DNA from: Luteimonas sp.
GTDB lineage: Bacteria; Pseudomonadota; Gammaproteobacteria; Xanthomonadales; Xanthomonadaceae
NCBI GenBank assembly: GCA_024707405.1
Contig: JANPZU010000003.1
Span: 434,001-498,000, forward strand
Reading direction: 5' to 3'
DNA length: 64,000 nucleotides
The position numbers and the translations under genes were made by a program. This document shows positions 10,005 to 19,085 of this stretch, piece after piece. Numbering within the stretch: position 1 is the first letter of the stretch; each line of letters begins with the position of its first letter. The notes beneath the pieces are model-generated. The model did not search any database, was not told the DNA's origin, and saw only the letters and a program-made list of their open reading frames with translations.

Positions 10005-10724
10005 ATGAAAGCCCTGATCCTCGCCGCCGGTTTCGGCGAGCGCATGCGTCCGCTCACCGAGACCACGCCCAAGCCGTTGCTCAAGGTGGGCGGCAAGCCG
10101 CTGATCGAATGGCACCTGGAGAAACTCGCGGCGATCGGCGTGCGCGACGTGGTGATCAACCTGTCGTGGCTGGCGGATCAATTTCCCGCCGCGCTCGGCG
10201 ATGGCTCGCGCTTCGGCCTGAACATCGCCTGGTCGCGCGAGGGCGCGGCTCCACTCGAAACCGGGGGCGGCATGTGGCATGCGCTCTCGCTGCTCGGCGG
10301 GCAGGATCCGTTCATCGCGGTGAACGGCGACATCTGGACCGATTACGACTTCGCCCGGCTACCACGCGCGCCCGACGGCGATGCCCACCTCGTGCTGATC
10401 GACAATCCCGCACACCATCCCGCTGGCGATTTCCAGTTGCTGCCGGACGGCCGCATTGCATCGGAAGGCGAACGCAAGCTCACTTTTTCGGGCATGGGCG
10501 TCTATCGCCCCGGACTGTTCCGCGACTGGCGCAAGGTCATCGGCGACACACCGGGATCGCTGTCCGATCCACCGCGCTTCCAGCTCGCCCCGCTGCTGCG
10601 CGCGGCGATGCGACGCAATGCGGTCGGCGGCGAACACTTCACCGGCCGATGGACCGATGTCGGCACGCCGCAACGCCTGCAGCAGCTCGATGCCGAACTC
10701 GCTACCGGGCCCGTCGCCGGCTGA
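10005..10724 (+). CDS. murU: MurNAc-1-phosphate uridylyltransferase MurU
   Basis: 239 residues. The N-terminus 'MKALILAAGFGERMRPLTE' is the nucleotidyltransferase signature (GxGxRMxPLT), followed by 'PKPLLKVGGKPLIE' with the catalytic Lys region and 'PFIAVNGDIW', whose Asp binds Mg2+. MurU transfers UMP from UTP to MurNAc-1-phosphate made by AmgK. It is 24 bp downstream of amgK on the same strand, so the pair is an operon for cell-wall sugar recycling. Length matches known MurU enzymes, which are shorter than GlmU or glucose-1-phosphate thymidylyltransferases. Confidence 0.9.
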   Translation: MKALILAAGFGERMRPLTETTPKPLLKVGGKPLIEWHLEKLAAIGVRDVVINLSWLADQFPAALGDGSRFGLNIAWSREGAAPLETGGGMWHALSLLGGQDPFIAVNGDIWTDYDFARLPRAPDGDAHLVLIDNPAHHPAGDFQLLPDGRIASEGERKLTFSGMGVYRPGLFRDWRKVIGDTPGSLSDPPRFQLAPLLRAAMRRNAVGGEHFTGRWTDVGTPQRLQQLDAELATGPVAG

Positions 10725-10767
10725 CAGGCTGCGACGGATGGCCCTGCCTGCCCGTATCTTCCCGGTG

Positions 10768-11310
10768 ATGGATGCAGGCCTTGAGACCCGTGGATCGGAA
10801 GCCGACACGCTGCGACGCGCACGTCGTGGCGATGCGGCCGCGTTCGAGCGCCTCTACCGCGAACACGCGCCCGCCATCTACACGCTCGCCATCCGCCTGA
10901 CCGGCAACCAGACCGCCGCCGAGGACATCGTGCAGGACACCTTCCTGCGCATGTTCGGTTTCCTGTCCGGCCTGCGTGACGATGCCCCGTTGCGCCCGTG
11001 GCTCAAGCGGGTGGCATCGAACCTCGCGATCGACCGCATCCGCCGCGAACACCGCTACGGCAGCGACGAATCCCTCTGGATGCTGGAATCCACGGACGCC
11101 TCCCGGGACGATGCCGCGGATGCCGACGCATTGCTGCGACGGCTGCCACCGCAGGCACGTACCCTGATGTGGCTCCATGAAGTGGAAGGCTGGTCGCACG
11201 CCGAACTCGCCAAACGGTTCAAGCGCAGCGAAAGCTGGTCGAAATCGATCCTCTCCCGCGCACTGGCCCGCCTGCGGGAAGACATGGACACAGGAACAGA
11301 CGATGCATGA
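10768..11310 (+). CDS. ECF-type RNA polymerase sigma factor
   Basis: 180 residues from the ATG chosen here; an ATG ten codons upstream (10738) is equally possible, and neither has a clear ribosome-binding site. Region 2 is seen in 'AAFERLYREHAPAIYTLA' and 'AEDIVQDTFLRMF' (about 25-80), and region 4 in 'LPPQARTLMWLHEVEGWSH' (trimmed; key residues PPQAR, LHEVEGWSH) with its helix-turn-helix 'ELAKRFKRSESWSKSILSRALARL' (ELAKRF...SWSKS). It directs RNA polymerase to a small regulon, usually envelope stress. The next gene overlaps its stop codon by eight bases and encodes a one-helix membrane protein in the position of an anti-sigma factor. Confidence 0.92.
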   Translation: MDAGLETRGSEADTLRRARRGDAAAFERLYREHAPAIYTLAIRLTGNQTAAEDIVQDTFLRMFGFLSGLRDDAPLRPWLKRVASNLAIDRIRREHRYGSDESLWMLESTDASRDDAADADALLRRLPPQARTLMWLHEVEGWSHAELAKRFKRSESWSKSILSRALARLREDMDTGTDDA

Positions 11311-11683
11311 CCGCAAAGACCCCGTGATCGAACGACTTGAGCGCGCGCCAACGCTCGCGCCACCGGAAGCGCTCTGGACGCGCCTGCACGATGGCCAGCG
11401 CAGCGCCATCCGTCGCCGCCGTTTCGCGGTCGGCGCCAGTGCCTCGGCACTGTCACTATTGCTGGTGGCGACAGTGCCTTGGCTGACGCCCCCTCCCGGA
11501 GCTGGCACATCCGCCGTCCTGCAAGCCTCGATCGGTGCGGACGACGCGCGTGAACAGATCGCCTCCCTGGACCGCGCACTGCAGGCCGCCTACGAAGATG
11601 ACGCAAGTGATCATGAAATCGCGCCGATGTGGGCTGCACGCGCACAACTTGTAAGCGACCTCAGCCACACACAAAAAAACTGA
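11303..11683 (+). CDS. Single-pass membrane protein, candidate anti-sigma factor
   Basis: 126 residues. The first ~37 are soluble and basic near the membrane ('RSAIRRRRFAVG'), then one hydrophobic segment (about 41-60, 'ASALSLLLVATVPWL') and a ~65-residue outer part. This topology, the eight-base overlap with the ECF sigma gene and the co-orientation fit an anti-sigma factor. However, no zinc-binding ZAS motif (HxxxCxxC) is present and the cytoplasmic part is short. The assignment is by position, not by homology. The gene runs to within 11 bases of the PDZ protein gene. Confidence 0.6.
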   Translation: MHDRKDPVIERLERAPTLAPPEALWTRLHDGQRSAIRRRRFAVGASASALSLLLVATVPWLTPPPGAGTSAVLQASIGADDAREQIASLDRALQAAYEDDASDHEIAPMWAARAQLVSDLSHTQKN

Positions 11684-11694
11684 TCGAATTCCAC

Positions 11695-12504
11695 ATGTCC
11701 AAGCTCATCTCAACCCTCCTGCTATTGGCCACCGCTGCCTTTGCCTCTTCTTCCGTGATGGCGCAAAGCGACGCTCGATTTCCAAGCGTTGCACCATCAA
11801 TCCCCTTGTTTGCACAGTCCGCGATCCAAGACTTCGGCGCAGTGATCGACATTCGGCGCATCGGTACCGACGGCGCCACCGTTCTGGCCGTCAGCCCCGG
11901 AGGACCTGCAGAACGAATGGGGCTACGTCATGGAGATCGCATCCTGTCGATCAACGGCCAGCCGATCTCATCAACCAACCCACCAGCGACGGCGCTACGA
12001 TCCGCAATGTCCGGATCCGATCACGCAATGCAACTGGTAGTTCGCCGTGACGGCGAGATCTTGACGCTCAAGAGCGACCCCGACATGGCCCACACCCCTT
12101 CGATTCCCACGGAATCAAAGGGCTGTGGCTATGTCTCTGTCTCCGGCGCCCACCCACGTGCAACCCGGAGGATCTTCCCGTCGGAAATAACGCGCATCGA
12201 CGGCAAGAGCACGCCCCTGTTCACTGTCGGTCGCTATCGTGTCGATGCCGGACGGCGCGTCCTCATCGTCGACGAACGCATCGACGACCACAGATTTTCT
12301 TCATTCGGCCTGCAGGAACGGCAACGCCAAAACTCGCGACAGGGTGCGCGGCGATACAAGGCCCTGATCGTGGATGTAGCGCCGGACACGCGATACGACA
12401 TCGGCGCCCAGCTCATGGAGATTCCGCCGGATGTCCGCGCTATCCGCGACAACACGTATTGGGAGCCTGTCGTATGGCGGAGCGCCACGGAAACCTGTCA
12501 CTGA
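11695..12504 (+). CDS. Exported PDZ-domain protein of unknown function
   Basis: 269 residues. A signal peptide (MSKLISTLLLLATAAFASSSVMA) is followed by a PDZ domain (about 45-130): 'VIDIRRIG', 'LAVSPGGPAERMGLRHGDRI' and 'INGQPISS' give the carboxylate-binding and GLRxGD motifs. The C-terminal ~140 residues have no recognisable family and no protease triad, so this is not a DegP/DegS protein. It follows the ECF sigma and candidate anti-sigma genes by 11 bp and may sense misfolded envelope proteins. Codon use is visibly less GC-biased than in neighbouring genes, hinting at later acquisition. Confidence 0.7.
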   Translation: MSKLISTLLLLATAAFASSSVMAQSDARFPSVAPSIPLFAQSAIQDFGAVIDIRRIGTDGATVLAVSPGGPAERMGLRHGDRILSINGQPISSTNPPATALRSAMSGSDHAMQLVVRRDGEILTLKSDPDMAHTPSIPTESKGCGYVSVSGAHPRATRRIFPSEITRIDGKSTPLFTVGRYRVDAGRRVLIVDERIDDHRFSSFGLQERQRQNSRQGARRYKALIVDVAPDTRYDIGAQLMEIPPDVRAIRDNTYWEPVVWRSATETCH

Positions 12505-12668
12505 ACCACTTCTCCCCGGGAAGCAGGCCGGCCACTTTCCGATCCTCCCCTCCGGCAGCGAACCACGCCACGCCACGCGAGTGCCAATGATGCAGCCCCC
12601 CGGCGGCAGGACACCCGCCGGGATCGGCTACCTGCATCACCGGAACGGGCGCCACGATGCAGCTTGCA

Positions 12669-13373
12669 TCAACGTGCGTCGTCGAAAAACCTGCGCAGGA
12701 ACGGCACCGTGATCCTGCGCTGTGCCGCCAGCGCCGCACGGTCGAGACGGTCGAGCAATGCCGTCAGCGACGACAGGTCGCGATCGACCCGCCGCAGCAG
12801 CCAGTCGATGGCGGCATCGTCCACCTGCAATCCGCGGCGTACGGCACGCAGGCGCAGCACTTCACGTCGCCCGTCGTCGTCGAGCACTGGAAGCACGATG
12901 CGTGTGCATTGCTGCAGGCGCGAGCGCAGGTCCGGCAACGCGATCGGCAGTGCATCCGGCATCTCCGTCGCCGCGTACAGCAGCGCATGGCCGGCATCGT
13001 GCATGCGGTTGTGGAAATCGAACAACGCGAGTTCGTCGTCTCGATTTCCGGCGATGGCTTCGACGCCATCGAGCGCCACCAGGCTGCGCGCGTGCATCGC
13101 ATCGAGCGCATCGCGGAGCCGGCCAGCCATGCTGGCCAGGCGCAGGTAGCCGACGCTGTCGCCACCGGCCTCTGCCTCGGCGCAGGTCGCGATCAGCAAG
13201 TGCGTCTTGCCGGTGCCGTGGGGGCCGGCCACGTACAGGCTGCCGCCAGCATCGTCCGACGCCAACGCGCGCAGAGGCGCCAGCACCGATGAATCGTCGG
13301 CGACGAAGGTCTCGAACCGCTGGTCGGGCGGGAAACGCAATGCCAGCGGCAGTTGCGGCGAAGGAACGATCAT
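12669..13373 (-). CDS. hda: DnaA regulatory inactivator Hda
   Basis: 234 residues, a DnaA-like AAA+ protein lacking the DNA-binding domain IV. The N-terminal 'PQLPLAL' is the beta-clamp-binding motif (QLxLPL type). Walker A is 'GPHGTGKTHLL' (near residue 50), Walker B lies at 'LVALDGVEAIAG', and sensor II-like residues lie near the C-terminus. Hda with the DNA-loaded sliding clamp stimulates ATP hydrolysis by DnaA, preventing re-initiation. It is the third gene of a run DUF2066 - AI-2E exporter - hda, with seven bp separating it from the exporter, an arrangement seen in xanthomonads. Confidence 0.92.
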   Translation of the reverse strand: MIVPSPQLPLALRFPPDQRFETFVADDSSVLAPLRALASDDAGGSLYVAGPHGTGKTHLLIATCAEAEAGGDSVGYLRLASMAGRLRDALDAMHARSLVALDGVEAIAGNRDDELALFDFHNRMHDAGHALLYAATEMPDALPIALPDLRSRLQQCTRIVLPVLDDDGRREVLRLRAVRRGLQVDDAAIDWLLRRVDRDLSSLTALLDRLDRAALAAQRRITVPFLRRFFDDAR

Positions 13374-13380
13374 CGTGCGG

Positions 13381-14583
13381 TCAGGCGTCCTTGTCGTCGC
13401 CGCGCCGGTCGTCCCTGGCCTCGCCGATGTCCTCGTCGAGCACGATGCCGCCCTCGCTGATGTAGGGATCGAGCACGATCTTCGGCTTCTCGCCCGCATA
13501 CAGCCGGCTCTGTGTGTAGCGCTCGTGCGCGAAGCGCAGGAGCACGTTGCCGATCGCCGCGACCGGCAACGCCAGCAGCATGCCGAGGAAGCCGAACAAC
13601 TGCCCGCCCGCCATCACCGCAAAGATCACCGCCACCGGATGCAGGCCGATCTTGTCTCCCACCAGGCGTGGCGTGAGCACGTAGCTTTCCGCCAGTTGGC
13701 CGATGGCGAACACCGCGCTCACCAGCAGCAGCAACGTCCAGTTGAAGCCACCCTCCTGCACGATGGCAGCCACCAGCGCGAGTACGATGCCGATGGTCGC
13801 ACCCAGGTACGGCACGAAGCTGATCAGGCCGGCGATGATGCCGATCAGCAGGCCAAGACGCAGGCCAACCAGCGACATGCCGACGGCATAGATCGCACCC
13901 TGCGCGAACATCACCAGGATCTGCCCGCGCAGGAAACCGCCCAGCGATTCGCTGGACTCGCGTGCCAGTCGGGTGACCGTCGCGATGTGGTCGCGCGGGA
14001 TCAGCGCCGCCACCTGATCGACCAGTTTGTCCCAGTCACGCAGGAAGTAGAACGTGAGGATCGGCACCAGCACGATGTTCACGACCCATGCGATCAACGC
14101 GAAACCCGAGCGCGACAGGTAGCCGAAGAACGCGGTCGCGATGCCACCGGCCTGTTGCCAGTGCTCTCGCACGAGTTCGATCACCCGCTGCGGATCCAGC
14201 CACGCCGCAACCTCGAACCCGGTGCGCTGCTCGACCCAGGGCAACGCCGTGCCCAGGAACCATTCGCGGTAACTCGGCAAGGCTTCGACCAGGGTGATGA
14301 TCTGGCGTTCGATCATCGGCACCAGGATCAGCAGCGCCAGCGCCAGCAGCAGCGTCATCAGCAGGAACACCAGCGTCACCGCCACCGGGCGCGAGCGGCC
14401 GCGCCGCTCCAGCTTGTCCACCAGCGGATCGCCCAGCCAGCCAAGCAGCGCCGCCAGCACGAACGGCGTCAGCACGGTGCCCAGCAGCCAGACCACCCAA
14501 AGCGCCGCGAACGTGATCAGCCCCCATTGCAGGCGCTTGAGGAAGGTCGCGATCTCGGCGTTCGCGTGGCTCGGGTCGATCAT
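13381..14583 (-). CDS. AI-2E family transporter (PerM/TqsA-like)
   Basis: 400 residues with about eight membrane segments, beginning 'LITFAALWVVWLLGTVLTP'. Between the second and fifth there is the long periplasmic/cytosolic domain typical of the family ('RREWFLG'-like 'SYREWFLGTALPWV'), then 'FLRGQILVMFAQGAIYAVG' and 'ISFVPYLGATIGIVLAL' (the conserved PYLGxxIG). Family members have been linked to autoinducer-2 export or to sodium/proton antiport, so the substrate is open. The protein ends with an acidic/basic cytoplasmic tail. It lies between a DUF2066 gene (19 bp upstream) and hda, all co-oriented. Confidence 0.9.
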   Translation of the reverse strand: MIDPSHANAEIATFLKRLQWGLITFAALWVVWLLGTVLTPFVLAALLGWLGDPLVDKLERRGRSRPVAVTLVFLLMTLLLALALLILVPMIERQIITLVEALPSYREWFLGTALPWVEQRTGFEVAAWLDPQRVIELVREHWQQAGGIATAFFGYLSRSGFALIAWVVNIVLVPILTFYFLRDWDKLVDQVAALIPRDHIATVTRLARESSESLGGFLRGQILVMFAQGAIYAVGMSLVGLRLGLLIGIIAGLISFVPYLGATIGIVLALVAAIVQEGGFNWTLLLLVSAVFAIGQLAESYVLTPRLVGDKIGLHPVAVIFAVMAGGQLFGFLGMLLALPVAAIGNVLLRFAHERYTQSRLYAGEKPKIVLDPYISEGGIVLDEDIGEARDDRRGDDKDA

Positions 14584-14602
14584 CACGTCGCGTTCCTCGG
14601 CA

Positions 14603-15684
14603 TCAACGCAGGCGGTAGGTCGGCACGATGTCGTCGCCGCCTTCGACTTCCAGCAGCACATCGCCATCGACCATCCGCCGGAAGCCGGCGATGCCGGTCA
14701 GCAGGTCGAGGTCGGCCTCCAGCCCGTCGGGCGTGGCGCGCACCGGACGGATCGCACGCACCACCGACATCCGTTGCAGGGCCGCCGACAGGCGCAGGTA
14801 GTCGGCCGCACTGCGGATGCCGGTGAACGCGATGCGCTGCGTGGCCTGCTGCGCGGCGGGGCTGGCCTTTGCGTAACGGCGCACCAGTGCATCGGCCGCA
14901 CCATCGGCACCGGTCGCCATCGCGCGGCGGGCATCGGCATGATCCTCGACCAGCGCGCGAGCACGCGTCCGTTGTCGACGAAGATCCAGTCGGCCTTCCA
15001 GCCACCGCCGCTGCGGTAGAGCTTGCCGATCAATTGCATCGGCGGGTTGTAGCGCGCCGAGATGCGCGCGATCGCCGCGGTGTCGCCGCGCCAGATCGCA
15101 CCCACGGCCGCCTGCTCGGCGGCATTGCCACCCGGCAGGCCGAGCCGGTAGCCGCGCTCGATGGCACGGTTCAGGACTGGGCGCGCAGCGTTGTTCTGGG
15201 GCAGGCCGACCAGGCGCGGGCCGCTGCCATCATCGATGGCCAGCCACAGCACCGGCCGCGGACGCGGCGTAGGCCAGACCGGCAGGCCAAGCGCTGCCGC
15301 CAGTGCCTCCACGTCCTGCTCCTTGAACCGCACGACCAGCATGGTCTGGTAGCTCGGCGCACCGCTGGCACCGACGCTTTCGTCCTGGCGGTAGTCGTAA
15401 TGCTCGACGTATTCGGCGGCGCGGCGCAGTTCCTGGCCGACGCCTGGCCGGCTGGCGACGCTGCGGTCGCCCGACAGCTTGCCGAACACTTGCGCCAGCG
15501 CGCGGGCGAAGCCCGCCTCGCGCTCGGTCTCGGTCTGGCCACGCACCGGCACTTCGGCTTCGAAGGCACCCTGCGCCGCGGCACGATCGCCCTCGACGCG
15601 TTGCGCGCCCGCCGTGCCGGCGAGCAGCAAGGTCGCCGCCAGGATCCACGCCAGCCGCCCGGCGATTCGATTGGCCACACGCAT
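14603..15684 (-). pseudogene. DUF2066 exported protein, broken by one missing base
   Basis: Two abutting frames together make one ~360-residue DUF2066 protein. The upstream part (signal peptide MRVANRIAGRLAWILAATLLLAG) runs to 'WIFVDNGRVLARW', and the family sequence then resumes in another frame as 'EDHADARRAMATGADGAADA' and ends at 'DIVPTYRLR'. Adding one C near position 14947 (TGG-TCC-GAG) joins them without loss. DUF2066 proteins are exported proteins of unknown function that precede the AI-2E transporter and hda in related genomes, as here, which argues that the gene is functional in the organism. The broken frame is therefore more likely a sequence error than a pseudogene. Confidence 0.8.
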
Positions 15685-15801
15685 GTTTCTTTCCTTGGCC
15701 TGCTGCAGGGAGGAGGAAATGGTGCCACAAAGGCCGTCGCGGTCGCCTGCAAACCATCACTTCCCCGGCATCCGGGACGCGGCTCGCGGGTGACGCGCTG
15801 C

Positions 15802-15807
15802 TAAAAT
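15802..15807 (+). promoter_or_regulatory. Candidate -10 element (TAAAAT) before purM
   Basis: CTAAAATC lies 31 bases before the GTG start of purM in the 154-bp divergent gap with the DUF2066 gene. Same hexamer and similar spacing as before other genes here; no clear -35 box. Confidence 0.35.
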
Positions 15808-15838
15808 CCCGGTTCCGCCCGGCAATGCGTGCCCACCC

Positions 15839-16903
15839 GTGACCCTTCCCCCCGCTTCCGATCCGGCCCGCCAGGGCATGACCTACCGCGATGCCGGCGT
15901 CGACATCGACGCGGGCAACGCACTCGTCGAACGCATCAAGCCGCTGGTCAAGCGCAGCTTCCGCCCCGAAGTGATGGGCGGGCTGGGCGGCTTCGGCGCG
16001 CTGTTCGACCTGTCGGGCAAGTACCGCGAGCCGGTGCTGGTCTCGGGCACCGACGGCGTCGGTACCAAGCTCAAGCTGGCGCAGCAGCTCGGCCGCCACG
16101 ACACCATCGGCATCGACCTGGTCGCGATGTGCGTCAACGACGTGCTGGTGCAGGGCGCCGAACCGCTGTTCTTCCTCGACTACTTCGCCACCGGCAAGCT
16201 CGACATCGACACCACGGTCGCCGTGGTCGGCGGGATTGCCGAGGGCTGCACGCAGTCCGGCTGCGCGCTGATCGGTGGCGAGACCGCCGAGATGCCCGAC
16301 ATGTACGCGCCGGGCGAGTACGACCTGGCCGGCTTCTGCGTGGCCGCGGTGGAGAAATCCGAACTGCGCGACGGCGCGGCGGTGCGCGAAGGCGACCTGC
16401 TGATCGGCATCGCATCGTCCGGCCCGCATTCCAATGGTTACTCGCTGATCCGTCGCATCTACGACAAGGCCGGTCGTCCGGCCGAGCTCGACGTCGGCGG
16501 CGTGACACTGGCCGACGCGCTGATGGCGCCGACGCAGTTGTACGTCAAGCCGGTGCTCGAACTGTTGCGCGGTGCACACGGCGCATCGATCCACGCGATG
16601 GCCCACGTCACCGGCGGCGGCCTGACCGAAAACATCATCCGCGTGGTGCCCGACGGCCTCGGCCTCGACATCGATGCGTCGAGCTGGCCACTGCCGCCGG
16701 TGTTCGAATGGCTGCAGGGCGAGGGCAACGTCGCCAACGAGGAAATGTGGCGCACGTTCAACTGCGGCATAGGCTTCGTGCTGATCGTCGACCCGCAGGC
16801 CGCGGCGAACATCGAGGCCGAACTCGATGGCCTCGGACTCGCGCACTGGCGCATCGGCAAAGCCGTTGCCGATGCCGGCGGCGAACGCGTCCGCATCGGA
16901 TGA
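15839..16903 (+). CDS. purM: Phosphoribosylformylglycinamidine cyclo-ligase
   Basis: 354 residues. Signatures of AIR synthetase are strong: '[12 protein letters not shown]', '[15 protein letters not shown]', '[14 protein letters not shown]', '[12 protein letters not shown]', '[12 protein letters not shown]' and '[11 protein letters not shown]'. It closes the imidazole ring in purine synthesis, using ATP, in the cytosol. The GTG start gives a 13-residue leader before the universally conserved YRDAGV; an internal ATG (MTYRD) is the alternative. Its stop overlaps the purN start (ATGA), so the two consecutive-use purine enzymes are translationally coupled. Confidence 0.96.
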   Translation: MTLPPASDPARQGMTYRDAGVDIDAGNALVERIKPLVKRSFRPEVMGGLGGFGALFDLSGKYREPVLVSGTDGVGTKLKLAQQLGRHDTIGIDLVAMCVNDVLVQGAEPLFFLDYFATGKLDIDTTVAVVGGIAEGCTQSGCALIGGETAEMPDMYAPGEYDLAGFCVAAVEKSELRDGAAVREGDLLIGIASSGPHSNGYSLIRRIYDKAGRPAELDVGGVTLADALMAPTQLYVKPVLELLRGAHGASIHAMAHVTGGGLTENIIRVVPDGLGLDIDASSWPLPPVFEWLQGEGNVANEEMWRTFNCGIGFVLIVDPQAAANIEAELDGLGLAHWRIGKAVADAGGERVRIG

Positions 16904-17580
16904 CCACGACGGGCGGACGCGCAGGACGGCTGCGCATCGCCGTGCTTGCATCCGGGCGCGGCAGCAACCTGCAAGCGATCCTCGATGCGATTGACGCGGG
17001 CACCCTCGACGCCGAAGTCGCCGGCGTGTTCTCCGACAAGCCCGATGCCGTCGCATTGCAGCGCGCGCGCGATGCCGGCCTCCATGCCGAATCCCTGCGC
17101 GCGAAAGGCTTCGCCTCCCGCGAGGCATTCGACGACGCGTTCTTCGCCAGCGTCGATGCCGTGCGACCCGACCTCATTGTCTGCGCCGGCTACATGCGCA
17201 TCATCGGCGCGGCCGCGGTCGAGGCGCGCGCCGGGCGCATGATCAACATCCATCCCTCGCTGCTGCCGCTGTTCAAGGGCCTGCACACGCACCGGCAAGC
17301 GCTGGATGCGGGCGTTGCCGAGCATGGCGCCAGCGTGCACTTCGTCACCCCCGATCTCGATGGCGGCCCGGTCATCGCGCAAGCCCGCGTGCCGGTGCTG
17401 CCGGGCGACGACGAGGATGCGCTCGCGGCACGCGTCCTCACCCGCGAACACCCGCTGCTGCTCGAGGTGCTGCGCTGGTTCGCGGCTGGTCGGATCTCCT
17501 TGCATGAACGATCCGTTCACGTTGACGGCACCACCCTGTCCCACCCGCTTCAGCTTGGAGCCAACCACGGCTTCGCATGA
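16900..17580 (+). CDS. purN: Phosphoribosylglycinamide formyltransferase
   Basis: 226 residues. The GAR transformylase motifs are '[16 protein letters not shown]' near the N-terminus, 'VCAGYMRII', '[17 protein letters not shown]' (catalytic His in HPSLLP and the folate loop) and '[15 protein letters not shown]' (catalytic Asp). It transfers a formyl group from 10-formyl-tetrahydrofolate to GAR. The C-terminus is about 15 residues longer than in E. coli PurN and has no recognisable motif. Coupled to purM by a four-base overlap. Confidence 0.95.
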   Translation: MTTTGGRAGRLRIAVLASGRGSNLQAILDAIDAGTLDAEVAGVFSDKPDAVALQRARDAGLHAESLRAKGFASREAFDDAFFASVDAVRPDLIVCAGYMRIIGAAAVEARAGRMINIHPSLLPLFKGLHTHRQALDAGVAEHGASVHFVTPDLDGGPVIAQARVPVLPGDDEDALAARVLTREHPLLLEVLRWFAAGRISLHERSVHVDGTTLSHPLQLGANHGFA

Positions 17581-17590
17581 TGTGCGCCGC

Positions 17591-18319
17591 ATGAAGCACG
17601 CATTCGCCACCGCCGCCGTCCTCCTGTCCACCGTCGCAGCCGCATCGCCGGCCACGGCGCTGGAGCCGTTCGTCGCCAGCTACGAGGCCTGGCACGGCGG
17701 CAGGCAGGCAGGCACCGCCACCATGCAGGTCGTGGAACGCGATGCCTCCATCGCGCAATGGCGCGTCGACCTGGGGATCCGCGGCAATCGAGGCTTCGCC
17801 GGCATCCTCGGCCTCAACGTCGAGCAAAGCACCGTGTTCGACGCCTGGCACGGCCAGTACCGGCCGATCTCGCAAAGCACCGTGCGCAAGGCTGCCTTCC
17901 TCAATCGCCGGATCACCGGTACCTACGACTGGCACGCACGCACCGCGCAATGGACGGGCGACGGCCTGAGCGAATGGCGCAGGCGTTCGATCCCGCTGGA
18001 AGACGGCGACATGAGCGGCCTGCTGATCAACCTCGCCACCGTCCGCGATGCCGAGCCGGGCAAGGTGCTGCGCTACCGTTTCGTCGATGGCGGCCGGGTG
18101 CGCGACCACGAGTACCGCGTCGCCACCGAAACCGAGCCGGTCACGGTCGGCGACATGGAATACCAGGCGATGCGCGTCGAACGCACCCATGATGGCGACG
18201 GCGACGAAACCATCTTCTGGATCGCCGATGGCGTGCCGACGCCGATCCGGATCCTGCAACGCGAGGACGGCGAGGACAGCGTCGACCTGCGCCTGGTCGA
18301 ATACCGAGGAGCGCAATGA
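17591..18319 (+). CDS. Exported DUF3108 protein, first of three tandem copies
   Basis: 242 residues. A signal peptide (MKHAFATAAVLLSTVAAASPATA) precedes a beta-rich DUF3108 domain: 'FVASYEAWHGGRQAGTATM', 'VEQSTVFDAWHGQYRPISQ', a conserved aromatic 'TYDWHARTAQW' and the C-terminal 'VPTPIRILQREDGEDSVDLRL' region (key residues PTPIRIL, LRL). DUF3108 proteins are periplasmic, lipocalin/LolA-like in predicted shape and of unknown function. It starts 10 bp after purN; its stop overlaps the presumed ATG of the next paralogue (ATGA), so the copies look cotranscribed. Confidence 0.85.
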   Translation: MKHAFATAAVLLSTVAAASPATALEPFVASYEAWHGGRQAGTATMQVVERDASIAQWRVDLGIRGNRGFAGILGLNVEQSTVFDAWHGQYRPISQSTVRKAAFLNRRITGTYDWHARTAQWTGDGLSEWRRRSIPLEDGDMSGLLINLATVRDAEPGKVLRYRFVDGGRVRDHEYRVATETEPVTVGDMEYQAMRVERTHDGDGDETIFWIADGVPTPIRILQREDGEDSVDLRLVEYRGAQ

Positions 18320-19037
18320 CCATGATGGCCAAGACCCTTCCCCCGTGCGCAAGGCGCGCATCCTGCTCGCGGCCATGCTCGCGTTCGCGACCACGCCGCT
18401 GTTCGCGATCGAACCGTTCAACGCCGAATACCAGGCGTCGTACATGGGCCTGCAGGCCACCGGCCGCATGACCTTGGCGAACGAATCGGGCAACCGCTGG
18501 AAATACAGCCTCGACATTTCCGGGGCCGGCGCACGCATGACCCAGAGCACGCAGTTCGAGGTCAACGGCGACACTTGGCGCCCGCTGTCGAGCGTGGACA
18601 CGCAGCGCGGCGAAAGCGGCATCGCGTCCATGCTGGTCAAGAACCGTACCGTCAACGCCAACTTTGACTGGTCACGCGGCGTGGCGACGTGGACAGGCGA
18701 CGTGAGGAGCGAACGCGCCGGGCCGATCCGGCTGCAACCGGGCGACCTCGACGGCATGCTGATGAACCTCGCGCTGGTGCGCGATTTCGCCTCCGGCCAG
18801 GAGCTCGCCTATCGGCTCGTCGAGGAAGGCCGCGCACGGCGCCAGGTCTTCAACCCGGCTGGCACCGAGACGATCACAGTGCAGGGACGCGAACAGCGCG
18901 CCACCAAGGTCGTGCATCGCGACGGTGCGCGCACCACCACCGCCTGGATCGTCGATGGCCTGCCCGTGCCGGCCCGCATCCTTCAGCAACGCAACGGTCG
19001 CGACCACATCGACCTGCGCTTGCGCAGCGTGCGCTGA
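18316..19037 (+). pseudogene. Exported DUF3108 protein, second tandem copy, start region frameshifted
   Basis: About 240 residues once repaired. The ATG overlapping the previous stop (ATGA, preceded by GAGGAG) reads MTMMAKTLPP and then leaves frame. The body ('ARILLAAMLAFATTPLFAIE' signal peptide, 'FNAEYQASYMGLQATG', 'NFDWSRGVATWTGDV') is in the frame one base away. One extra C in the five-C run at 18340-18344 would join them. Without repair, translation would have to start at GTG 18345 or ATG 18375, which have no ribosome-binding site. The domain matches its neighbours, including 'LPVPARILQ' and a closing 'DLRL' motif. Confidence 0.75.
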
Positions 19038-19085
19038 GCCGCACTCCGTCACAACCACAAGCCAGGGAAAGGCCGGGGAACCGAC

